From: [Phialemoniopsis] sp. UDSM-2020
Taxonomy: Eukaryota; Ascomycota; Sordariomycetes; Thyridiales; Thyridiaceae
Assembly: GCA_018873225.1 (NCBI GenBank)
Contig: JAEILZ010000008.1
Location: forward strand, 744,001-808,000
Length of the DNA: 64,000 nucleotides
Direction: 5' to 3'
Shown here: positions 23,109 to 33,294 of the stretch, piece by piece
How the letters are laid out: each line of letters begins with the position of its first letter
How positions within the stretch are numbered: position 1 is the stretch's first letter
Notes under the pieces: model-generated
Database searches by the model: none
The model's input: only the letters and a program-made list of their open reading frames with translations
Told to the model about the DNA's origin: nothing
Position numbers and translations under genes: made by a program

Positions 23109-23254
23109 TCATTCGACTCTTTCATTACTGCAGTCATCTCTCTATGTCTTGAGTTTTCTAAGTCTATCGGAGCGATTGCGAGTAGATTTCCCATCCTAAA
23201 TCACGAGTGCCAATTGTAATGATATATGCCAAAATGCTGTCAACATCTCCTCGA

Positions 23255-24769
23255 TCATTCATTCAACTCCTCCGATCCGAGTGCCCTCATGACTTCTAGT
23301 ACCACCGGCGGGTACATCATGATATCATTGTGACCTAGTACTGTTAGCATCACTGCTTCCCACCCAGGTCGAGGGGTTCTCAGTGCTCGACCTACCTCCG
23401 TACGGATAAAGCTCTTGTCTGATGAGGATATCGCCCTCCCTCCACTCGGTCACGAATGCGTCCTTGCCTTTGCCAATGGTGCGCTCATCCTTCATCTCGA
23501 GCAGCTTCTGGTCGTCTACTTGCGCATCACCAAGCAGCCCTCCGACCGCCAGCGCAAACAGCTTGTCATCCTCGTGGCAGGGGATGTCCCAGTCGTTCTT
23601 GGCGTGCACCAAGCTCAGTCGCAGCCTGCCGCCCCGGGCCTTGACGGCGGCGACCATCTTGCCCAGCTTCTCGGCCGACGGCCACTTGTCGACGATGAAG
23701 TAGTGCATGGCGCGGAGCAAGGGCGGGACGTACGTTAGCGGCCGCAGCACGGGCACCCAGCCGGCGATGGCGTAGCCCGACAGCAGCCTCGTCACGCTGC
23801 TGAAGCCGGCGACGAGGATGACGCCGGCAAAGTCGACGCCCCGGGCGGCGTAGCGCTCGGCGACGGCGGCGGTCACGGCGGTGCCGAGGCTCTGGCCCAG
23901 CAGGACGATGCGGTCCGGGGACACGCCGGCGGTGCGCGTGGCGAAGTCGACGATGGCGCTGGCGTCGGCGACGAGGCCGGCCTCGGAGGGGGAGCCGGTG
24001 GACTTGCCGAAGCCGCGGTAGTCGATGGCGATGAGGTGGTAAGGGGAAGTGTCTGTGAAGGTGTGGAAGGAGGGGGCGCGGATGGCGTTGGGGAGGTGGC
24101 CTGCGTTCTGTGTGGGCGCGAGAGAGGAGGTTAGGTTCAAGTCAAGATTCTGCATTTGCATGAGAAACTTACACCATGGACTGCAAGAGGATGTTAGAAC
24201 ACGGGCTTGTCTTTTATGTTATGACTTGACAGGGCATGGGCGGCAAATGACTTACAGTAGAGAATGAGCTTGGCTTCTGGGTCGCCTCTCAGGAGCTGAA
24301 AGTTTTCTGTAGCCGTGACATCTTTGGCGAAGCCTCCGGCTTGAACGGCAAGGCTGCTCTCATGCTTGCCATACAGCCGTAGAGGGAGTACATGCCAGGC
24401 ATGAATCCGCTCGCCGTCTTCGGTGGTGACCGAGAAGGGTACTACTTGATTTTCTATAAGTCAAAGCAAAGGCGCGATTAGTTCAGTCGGTGGCTACACA
24501 TGGGAGAGTGGTGTGGCCAGAGACTGACTTGCAAACCCCCATTTCTCGGGCACGTTGGCGTCTTGCCAGAATGGTTTGATCTTGTGGGCGTACAAGAAGC
24601 TGAGTACAAGGCCTGTGAGCGACGAGAAGAGCATCAAGAGCGTGCGTTACTATGCTACTCACTGTCTCTGGAAGAAGGGAGTCGAGCCGAGCCCGAGGAA
24701 GAGACACCATAGGCCCAGAGGCACGGCCGGGACCACCCAGGCGGCATGGACCCAGGGCGACACCGGCAT
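23255..24769 (-). CDS. Membrane-anchored alpha/beta hydrolase (ABHD12/BEM46-like) with micro-exon
   Basis: Serine hydrolase anchored by an N-terminal hydrophobic helix (WVVPAVPLGLWCLFLGLG), probably facing the ER or another endomembrane. Exons 24769-24663, 24599-24529, 24453-24256, 24180-24173, 24107-23396, 23334-23255; 391 aa. The membrane helix is followed by FFQRHFLYAHKI and KWGFAKNQVVPF, stretches typical of this fungal family. Oxyanion motif FHGNAG (126-131) is built across three exons; nucleophile S201 in GQSLG; acid in HAKNDWDIP; histidine in GGHNDIMMYP. The core ADFAGVILVAGFSS-type strand is present. ABHD12 relatives are lysophospholipid or acylglycerol hydrolases; substrate here is inference. 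Every junction closes in frame, including the 8-nt exon. Confidence 0.88.
24173..24180 (-). other. 8-nt micro-exon (oxyanion motif)
   Basis: Minus-strand exon of eight bases (TCCATGGT) between a gcag acceptor and a gtaagt donor. With the last base of the exon before it, it encodes Phe-His-Gly, the start of the HGNAG oxyanion motif. Flanking introns are 72 and 65 bp. Confidence 0.8.
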
Positions 24770-25888
24770 GGCTTCGCCTAGTCCTTTTCTTTGAGTATGT
24801 ACAAACGGACTGCCTACAAACGACAGGGAATGGCGAAACAAGACTATCCAATAAGTGTATGCATATCCTGGCTTTTCCAAATCATCTCGAGACCGGTGAG
24901 TGGAAGAGTGGGAGCCTGGCTTGGCCTGACGTTGAAACTGGGAAGTCCCAGTGTACAGGGCGCTCTAGCAGACAGAACCTCAACTCTAGCCCGGGATACG
25001 TGTTGACCAATGGTTACAATTGTTAGTGCGTCGAAAAGACAAGAGCCAAAAGGATGGATGCTAGCAATGCGGCTATTGTCCGTCCCACATCCAACCCAAA
25101 GTTGGCGCATCTTCTCTCAGCCGCAAAAAGAGACGACAACAAGCTATCGCCAGACTAGAATTTATTTGGTTGGGTCTGCCTTCTCTCGGCTCTATAAGAT
25201 AGTTATGTGGTTGAGTCCATCTCCAGATCAGACCCGAACACAATCTCTCTTGATGAAGTAGGCTTTGGCTTGTCGCTAGATATCCAGTGTGATGTATCTT
25301 GAATGTACCACGGCGCGAGCAATCAAGTACTTAAGTAAATAAATATAGAGAGAGGCCACTCAGTGGAAGAAACAAGAGGGCCGACATTGAGCCTCTAACG
25401 CGGTCTCGCTCTGGGGGAGGGGGATTCGGGCTGGTCCCCCACTCCTGGTGCTCTCGGCCAGTCATAGCTTGCTGAAGCTGGTGCTCCCAGAGGCTTGCTA
25501 GCGCTTTGATAGGTGGGCTGCAGGGCGTGGCCCGCTCCATTGTACCTCTCTAGCTGCTAGAGCAGACCCGCGTGCCCTTCAATGTTCCTTGTCATCCTCT
25601 CGCTCACTCGTCTACGCTTGGCTCTCTCTCTCTTTCCTCTACATTGTTGACCACCACCACCAACACCTCCTCCTCCCGCCTCGCCACCAACATCTCTCCT
25701 CGAGCCCTCTCCCATGCTCGCCGACCCCGGTTCGAGCAACATCCCGCGTCGCCAAAGGTCGTCCCAGCTCGACTGCTGACCCATGCTATGAGTCTCTTCA
25801 TCCAAACTGGCGCCTTCTGTGTCGTCTAGACCGAAATAGAAAACGCCTTCTCGGCAGTCAGTGCCCGCGAGCGCGTGGCCTTCTGGCG
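24770..25888. promoter_or_regulatory. Divergent region between hydrolase and SWC3, with CT-rich tract
   Basis: 1.1 kb between opposite start codons. A pyrimidine-rich tract (ctctctctctctttcctc, about 25624-25641) lies ~250 bp upstream of the SWC3 ATG, the usual look of fungal core promoters. Frames here have no supported coding content. Confidence 0.5.
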
Positions 25889-28540
25889 ATGGAAAAAAAG
25901 CGGAAGCTGCCGGCACGCGCCGCAGCCAGAGTCGAGCAGGCTTCTAAGAAAAGGACCGCGACGCCTCCAGAACACCGGTCGGTCACGCCTGCACCCGCGC
26001 CCGCGACGACGACCCCGGCCATCGAGGAGATCCCCGCTCAGCCATTGCCCAAGTCAATCCAGTCGGGGAAGCCTCTGCCCACCGTAGAGGATGCCCAACC
26101 CGATGAGCTCTCGGCAAAGGAATATCAATCGGTGCAGGAGAGGTAAGATCCATCCTCATCTCGTGTCAAGCCTAGGCAGCACAGCTGTACTAACCTACCT
26201 TGCCCTCATAGTGGCGTCCTGGCCGAGTCTCTTAACCGATCGCGACAAAGATGGATCAGCGAAGGAATATTTCAAAAGTACTGGTCTAAGCCCTCCAAGC
26301 GAAAGGGCGTGGTCATTGAGGAACCAAACAATCCTGCCAAGGACACCATGATCAAGCTGGGCCAGGTCGTCATCACCGTTGAGCCTCACGTCTTCGAGGC
26401 CACCATGTTTGCTGTCAAGGACCCGAATCCAAAGCCGCCTGTGCCACAGCCCTCATTTCGGCCGATCATGCAGTACGGCCCTCCTAACGGTGCTATGCCT
26501 CCGCCACCGACTCCGACGCCCCCTCCCGCCTCGGTGCCCACGACGCCAGCCAAAGTTCCCGCCACGCTGACACCTTCGCAAACTCCAGTCATGACGCCTG
26601 CGCAACCGCAACAACCCTTACCTCCCCAGGAACTCCAGCGCCCGCCATCAGTGACGGGAACGCCCCTGCAAAAGCCACCAATGACCGCCGGTCCGGCGCC
26701 TATCCCCGCCCCCGGTGCCATGCCAGCCTTGGGGCCACCGCCACCGGTCTCAAATCCTGCGGTGCCGGGTCCAGGAGCGATCCCAGGGCCACCGCCTCCG
26801 ATGGCGCCTGGAGGTCTGGTCGCACCAGCACCGGCACCAGCACCGGCACCGGGGCCAGTCTCTGCGCCTGCGCCTGCACCCGGGCCTTCAGGTGCTCCGA
26901 CATATCAGCAACCCCCCATGGGCCAGCCTCAACCACATCCACATATGCACGCACCAGGGCAGCCGCATGTACCTGCACCTGGGGCACATCCTATTCCGGG
27001 GCCGGTCCCCCCAAGAGGCATGGCTTCTTCGCCGCCAGGGATGAACCCTATGCCATCTCCCCACGCTGCTCCAGCACATAACGTGCCGAGGCCAATTGCT
27101 CCGGGGCTCCACATGCCTCAAGGCCATATGCCGGCTCAGTCACCTTCGATGCATCCCAACATGCCGGTGCAGTCGCCCTCGATGCAGCCGCATATGCCCC
27201 AAAAAGTGGCTATCCAGCCTGCGCCAGCTCATGCGCCTCCCAGGCCCAACGGTGTTGCGCCGAGTCCGCCCCCGGGGCAAGCGGGAGCTTCCAAACCTGC
27301 ACCTCCTGCACACGCACCAGGGACCGATCCGATCATCGTGACTCTGGCCGAAAGAGCCACGGAAGACCCACAACTGCGTGATCTCATGAAGAGGGTGGCT
27401 AATGGCCATGCTCCCAAGCACGAGTTGGACAAATTCCAGAAGATCATCGATGAGATCACTGCAGAGAGCCGGCGGAAGGGAGCAGTGCAGGGGCCTTCCG
27501 CAGACCGGCTACTCGTAGACGGCAGGACAGTACGGTATTTCGCCGAGGAGGTCCGGGCTATCCTCGACATTGTCTTCAGGACCAATCCGAAGCAGACCTC
27601 TGCCGACCTCCGTCCCCCTGCGGGCAGCGACCCCCTCGTCGTCCTGCTGGTCAAGGCGGCCCTGGATGAGGCCAAAGTGCAGGAGATGGTTCGGCGCATC
27701 GCCGATAACCGACCTCAGTTCTCTGATGCCACTGATCTAAAGGCTGTCCTCGACCGCTTGAAGCACCGGGTTGTCAAGGATCAGGAGAGGCCTCGCACGC
27801 AGTCACCAGCCATCGCCCCGTCGCCTACGACAAAACACCAAGTCATGCCCAACGGTCGCCCGGCCCTAGCTGCGAACGGCCCGACCAGGACACCGCCGCC
27901 ACAGCACGCACCTCAGCAGGCCCTGCGATCAAAAGGCCCACCCCCGGCCATGCGAACTGACATATCGGCAATTGTGTTTGAGTTTGCTGGCGGTTCGGGT
28001 GACCGCTATCTGTTCCCGAAATTCAGCATACTCGACTTTCTACAGACGGCTACGGGACAGCAGGTGATTGCATCGTTCTTGATAGTGAGGAAGGGCAGCA
28101 CGTCCGAGTATGGTGGGGATCCGGCGCTGGACTACTATCAGCCAGTGACGATCCGACTGTCTGCCACGTCACATCGGCACCTGGAAAATCTGGCCAGGGT
28201 CGTCGCGCCGCAAGACGAGGTCCAGCGATACATGGACAATATCATGGACAATATGACTCGCGCAGAGTACATACTCTTGGCCATGAGGCTGCCGAGGAAG
28301 GACAAGGATGAAAAGGAGTCGAGCACCGACAAGGAGGTCAACGGAGTCGCGACAAAGGAGATCGAGCCACCGAAGCCCCTACAGCACCCGGAGCCCATGC
28401 AAGGTGTGATGTGGACAACAAAGGTTTCATCCACGGCGACACCTCCGTTACGACCGGTCAAGAAGCAACTCCTGTCTGAAGAGGACCAGTACCAGAGCTT
28501 CATTGCTTCTCTGACGCCGAGGGAGGTGGATGAGGTCTGA
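25889..28540 (+). CDS. SWC3: SWR1 chromatin-remodelling complex subunit SWC3-like
   Basis: Nuclear subunit of the SWR1 complex, which exchanges H2A for H2A.Z. Exons 25889-26142 and 26212-28540 give 860 aa. ATG at 25889 opens with a basic MEKKRKLPARAAARV. The SWC3-type N-terminal domain crosses the splice site: SGVLAESLNRSRQRWISEGI, FQKYWSKPSKRKGVV and KLGQVVITVEPHVFEATMFAV. Residues ~190-430 are a very Pro/Ala/Met/His-rich disordered region with PAPAP repeats. Two helical stretches follow (ITVEPH is before; DPIIVTLAERATEDPQLRDL and DPLVVLLVKAALDEAKVQEM are similar to each other), then a C-terminal domain (MRTDISAIVFEFAGGSGDRY, QPVTIRLSATSHRHLE). It is longer than yeast Swc3, as usual in filamentous fungi. 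Confidence 0.85.
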
Positions 28541-29701
28541 GGTGCATTGTATGAGAAGGCGCAAGATTTGTTTTGTTGCCCCCCTAAAAAAACAAGGTGT
28601 TCCGGATGGCATTGGGCGTTTTCTATGGAGTATCGTTTTGGTATGTTCTCAGCACAGTTTCAAGGCGTGGGCAGGAGATTCCCCTACAGCAGGTATGTTC
28701 GAAACCGGGTTATCGGACAGGTTCAAAGAGATGGAGCGAGCTCCGCGGAGCATTTGATGTACAGGAGTTCTTTATTTGTTGTTCAAGAGGCCTGGTGAGC
28801 CGAATGTACGGAGCGGCAATGGAAGGAGTCTCTCCGTTCAGGAATAGAGTCTTTGCCCGTATTTGCAAATGCATCTTGAGCGTCTCATGATGCCATATAA
28901 ACCTATGCATGCCCTTGATTGTCTTTGGAGAAGCTGTGCCTACTTACCTAACACTGCTGCCTCACATCTGCGGTCTTCTCCCAGCGCTGGGCAGTGCTTG
29001 TGGGAAAGTAGGCATCGCGGCCGCCAAGAGACAGCGCGATGGCTTTCGGGGCGTATTACGATACTAGGCCAATCGAAAGCATTACCTTTACTAAGCCAAG
29101 GCGAAATGGGGTCTGAAATGAAGAACAAGACCAAGCACATGATCCGATCTTCCCTGCCAAGTTTCAATGCCCTGAGTCTAGAACCATTCCAGATTTCTTC
29201 AAGGTCCGGACAGCCCGCCTATTTCGTGTCCCTGGGAAGGTATTTTCTGCGTTGGAACTGTCGAGAGGTAGGACCTGAGTCGGAGGATGATCATTTGACC
29301 CTTGAAATCCAAGAATCCCAAGCTTCCTATTGCTCCATCCCCCAGGTTTTCCGGACCGCACCGCGCTAAGAAACGGCGCTATTTGCAGGCTCCAGGGCTT
29401 AGTGAACCCCCTGCAATGACGCAGCATCCTCGACTTTCCAGTGCTTATCTTGCTCCTGGTTCCCACCCCCACCGCCCGTAAGCTGAGCTTTGGCTCTGGA
29501 CCGACCATTCATGCTTCCCTTTGACTTCCGTGTCTCGCCCTCTCGTTAGGCTACAATCCTCATACATTCCAGCCATCCTTATCGCTTCAAAGAAACCACA
29601 TGTCTTCGAGGCCGAGCCGAATGATGATTGAGTCTCGTGGCCGGGTCATTTGGTCTATGAGAGCTTCTCGTATCTCGTACTCCGTCACGCTGTAAACCAT
29701 A
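28541..29701. other. Intergenic, 1.2 kb
   Basis: Between SWC3 and RTC5, both on the plus strand. Open frames (for example plus 28863-29369) lack features of real genes. No repeats or RNA genes seen. Confidence 0.55.
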
Positions 29702-31605
29702 ATGGGGCAAGCTCAGTCCACCGAGCCGGTGGCTCCTCCTTCCAACGAGGGCATCACCAAACAGCTTGTAAGCCCAAGTTTGAGCTGCTGCAAACAGCCA
29801 AAACACTTGCATAGTATTTACATACAGTGCTGACATTCCTACAGGCAAACAAGTTTGCAGAAAAGTGCTTCACCCCCTTGGAGCTGTACTCGTTCAAAGA
29901 CAACTTCAAGAGCCTGGCTGACGAGCAGCAAGGGGTCCGGTACCTCAAGGAGGATACCATCTCGCGCTTCCTCGAGATCCCAGACGTGCTGCAGGCCTCC
30001 CCAGTGCTGTTCCAGATGCTGTCCTATGTCGGCGCCTTCCCCTTCCTCCAAGATGCCCCGGCTGTGCTCGGTCTCGAGCAGATGGTCATCGTCATCACCA
30101 TCCTGACCGAGAGGTACCGGAGAGTGCTAGCCAAGGGACCGGCAGACCGGCGGAAACTACTCTTCAAGAGCCTAGCAGTGTACGACAGGAAACTGTCGGA
30201 GATGGGTGTCGAGAAGCAACCCGAACCTGCCGTGGAGGACAAAGCAACTTCGGCCAATGCTGGGTTTGCCGTGGACCAGGTCGGGGATGAGGAGCCGGAA
30301 GACGCAGCCGAGGAGGACGACGACCTGGTCATGGCGGCATTTGAGTCTCTAGACTATATTGCTGCCTTCAAACACGGCAGTGCTCCCACCATTCATGGAG
30401 CCATGATCCCTGCCGACAATTTTCGCAAGCTCATTATGCTACTACTGATCATCGCCCCGATGGACGGGCAGGAGAGGCTGTCGCAACATTCTGGCCGAGT
30501 TGTTGGTGACGAGCTGGAGAGCCTGCGGTCGACCGCAGAAAGCATTCTGGCCACGTTCCTGGACGTCGAAAAGTCGCCAGGTATCAAGTTCAAGCACTTC
30601 GACTCCATCGTCCCCGTCTGCTTCCCCTACCTCTTCGACGGTCTCAGTTCCCTTTTTGAGCATTTCCTGTTCTCCAAGAACCTGGACCTTTCGAAGCATA
30701 AAGACGGCCTACCATGTCCCAAAATGCCGGCAGAACTGACACCACAGCCCCTGCTCCAAGACAAGGCCGACATCCTAGATCTGAACGTTCTCTCTCAGTT
30801 GTCCTTCTTCATCCCCGGCTCCGACCTCTTCCGTCGCTTGCGCCTTCTCTACTCGGGCGACAACGACGGCTTCTCCATGGGCTCGTTTGAGACCAAAGTC
30901 TTCAACTGGCGCGCCCCGACCATCATCCTCATCCGCGGCTCCCGCATCGACGACACGCCCAACAAGGGCCAGGAGTCTTCCTTTGCGGCCACGCTGCCGC
31001 CTCGGCGTTTCCCCCACGGCAGCTCGTCCGACCGTCTCACTTTTGGCGCCTACGTCGGCCAGCCCTGGCGCCACACGAACCGCGAGTGCTTCGGCGACAC
31101 GGACTGCATGCTGTTCCAGCTCGAGCCCGTGCACGACGTCTTCCCGGCCTCGAGCCTCAACAAGGACTACGCCTGCTTCACCAAGCCTTCGGCCTCGTCG
31201 GCGCACGGGGGCGTGTCCTTTGGCTGCCCCGCGCCGGCCGCGGCGTCGCAGAGCTACCGCCGCACGGGCATGGTCTCGCTGGGCCCCGTCTCGCTGCTGC
31301 TCGACTCGAGCTTCGAGTTTGGCGTCTTTACGCACGACAACACCTCGCGCGGCGGGGCCTTTGCGACGAGCGCGGCGCGGCGGTTCGACTTCCAGGACCG
31401 GTTCGAGATCGAGAGCCTCGAGGTCTGGGGCTGCGGGGGCGACGCCGAGGCCAAGGTGCAGGCGGAGCGGTGGGCGTGGGAGGCCAGGGAAGCCGAGTCC
31501 CGGCGCAAGATCAACCTCGGCACGGGGGACATTGAGTCGGACAGGGCGCTGCTGGAGATGGCCGGGCTGATTGGGCAGAATCGGAGCGGCGGGAGCATGT
31601 CGTGA
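29702..31605 (+). CDS. RTC5: TLDc-domain protein, RTC5 family
   Basis: Fungal TLDc protein related to yeast Rtc5, a vacuolar-membrane-associated factor that acts on the V-ATPase. Exons 29702-29767 and 29845-31605 give 608 aa. The first exon encodes MGQAQSTEPVAPP; Gly2 with Ser6 fits the N-myristoylation rule and agrees with family membrane targeting. An EF-hand-like helical region follows (FAEKCFTPLELYSFKDNFKSL, ISRFLEIPDV). The TLDc domain starts about residue 350: LRLLYSGDNDGFSMGSFETKVF, APTIILIRG, FGAYVGQPWR, DTDCMLFQLEP, DSSFEFGVF, FDFQDRFEIESLEVWGCGGD, all in order. Converges on RCF1 with 437 bp between stops. Confidence 0.9.
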
Positions 31606-32042
31606 GGAGATGCGCGCCTGTAGGACTTGACATGGAAAGAAAGTATGGGTTGTTTGTTGGATTCGAGCTGCTCGCTCAGGAGAGCCCGGCGTTTGATTTG
31701 TACTGGTTCACCTCTCTTGCCCCCATGAGAGCATAATATGGATATCAAAGGTCTTAACAGATATACAAAACTCAGTTATTACATTTTGGTATTCAGTACA
31801 GAGTGAGTGTGTTGGTATATGTAGTGGAGGAGCTTGCACAGTTTCGTTCGCCTCAAACTCGTATGCTGTGCAAGTAGGGCCCTGTATTCCTTTGTCTTTT
31901 CCCATGTTATACAATGATTGTGTCATCGGCATGACGAGCTGGAAATCCTTCCATCCAGCATCACATCCCGCGCCTTGCCTTCCAAGGCACAATGTCTGTC
32001 ACGACCGATAAGTCTCCAGGTCTCACGATTCGCCACACCGTC
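31606..32042. other. Convergent 3' region, RTC5 / RCF1
   Basis: 437 bp between two stop codons facing each other; it can only be 3' UTRs and terminators. AT-rich near 31735-31800. No gene supported. Confidence 0.5.
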
Positions 32043-32666
32043 TTACTTCTTCCCACCATCCGGACCGTCCTGTGAGTCCGCTGGTTTCGACCCGCCAAAC
32101 AGGCCGCCGAGGGAACCCAGCATACTCGTGCCGTCCTTCTTCTCGACGCTCAGCAGCTCGCTCCCGGCCTGGGCCTTGCCGACCACCTCGGTCCCCGGCG
32201 CACCGGCCGCAGCAGCGTCCCTCTCGGCAGCCCTCTTCTTGCGGCGCTCGAGCCTTTCCAGAAGAGCCTTCTCCTCCTCGTCGCGGGCCTCGAGCTCGCG
32301 GATCCACTTGGCCTTCTTGTCGTCCTCCTTTTGCTTCTGCTGGACCTTCCAGGCGTCTCGCTCGCGGCCGCGCTCGGCGCCGAAATACACGCCTCCCGCG
32401 ACCATGGCGACGACGGTGAAGGACTGGGCGAGGACGCGGGCGCGGAACATGCGCTGGACCTGGGCATGGTCGCCGCGGCGCATAGCGCGGTAGGCGCTCG
32501 TGAAGGCGGCGACGGTGAGGATGCAGCCCAGCGGGATGAGGGGCTCGCGCTTGATCTTGCGAGCGATCTTTTGGAAGGGGTTGGCGTTGTAAAAGTCCTC
32601 GTTGTCGTCAAAGGACGACGGCAGCGGCCTGTCGCTGAGGCTCTCGGGGAGCGGCTTTCCAGACAT
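32043..32666 (-). CDS. RCF1: Respiratory supercomplex factor 1 (HIG1 domain)
   Basis: Inner mitochondrial membrane protein that associates with cytochrome c oxidase and supports III-IV supercomplexes. Single exon, 207 aa. N-terminal part PLPSSFDDNEDFYNANPFQK and RKIKREPLIPLGCILTVAAF lead into the HIG1 domain, with two membrane helices (about 45-63 and 82-101). The QRRQ-type motif of HIG1 type proteins is present between them (QVQRMFRARVLAQ). A long charged coiled-coil C-terminus follows (WKVQQKQKEDDKKAKWIREL, ARDEEEKALLERLERRKKRA), then a Gly-rich tail. This is the usual layout of filamentous-fungal Rcf1. Divergent from ILV1 (628 bp between starts). Confidence 0.94.
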   Translation of the reverse strand: MSGKPLPESLSDRPLPSSFDDNEDFYNANPFQKIARKIKREPLIPLGCILTVAAFTSAYRAMRRGDHAQVQRMFRARVLAQSFTVVAMVAGGVYFGAERGRERDAWKVQQKQKEDDKKAKWIRELEARDEEEKALLERLERRKKRAAERDAAAAGAPGTEVVGKAQAGSELLSVEKKDGTSMLGSLGGLFGGSKPADSQDGPDGGKK

Positions 32667-33294
32667 AGCGCCAGGTGATACGATGGTGGTTCGTCCGGAG
32701 ATGGCCAGTACTTGGGTGATGGAGCTGTACTGCCCGTCAGTGCGCGTATGAAGCCGGCGGCTGTTCGTCGGAGTGCGTGGGTGCTCGATCGGGAGCACTC
32801 CAAGATTGTCGTGTGATTGATGCTCTGATACGGATGGGAGCTCGGTGCAGTGCAAGGTGGAGTGGGAAAAAGGCTGCACAGGCGGCGAGCTGAACGAATC
32901 AATGATGATGACATGGATTCTTCCCGCTGCACGCACTACCTAGGTAAATCTAGTCCCCGAAACCCCCTGCAAGAGCCCTGACCAATCGGCGAAAGCAGCG
33001 CTGGAGGACAGGCGGCCAGGACCTAAAGTGCCTGTTCCAGCCCTGAAGGAAACCCCGCTACGGGGATCCAATCGACGCATTTTAGTCACCTCGAGCTCAA
33101 TCAATAGCGTGCTTATCCGCCCAATCAGGTGTTGCAATTGATCCAGATCCCCCGCTAAATTATTTTTTGTCGTTCGACTGATACCAGACCAGACCAACCC
33201 GCTGCTGTTTCTTATCGCCAGTTTGGGTATGACTCTCACCGACTCAACAACACTTCTCTGAACAGAGAGCAACCCTTCACAGCAGCGCAGCGCA
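32667..33294. promoter_or_regulatory. Divergent RCF1/ILV1 promoter region
   Basis: 628 bp between opposite start codons; holds the RCF1 and ILV1 promoters and a TGACTC element described separately. Confidence 0.5.
33230..33235 (+). promoter_or_regulatory. TGACTC element upstream of threonine deaminase
   Basis: TGACTC lies 60 bp before the ILV1 start codon. This is the core recognised by Gcn4/CPC1-type bZIP regulators of amino-acid biosynthesis; a near match (cGACTCA) follows at 33240. The functional link is inference from the gene's pathway. Confidence 0.4.
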
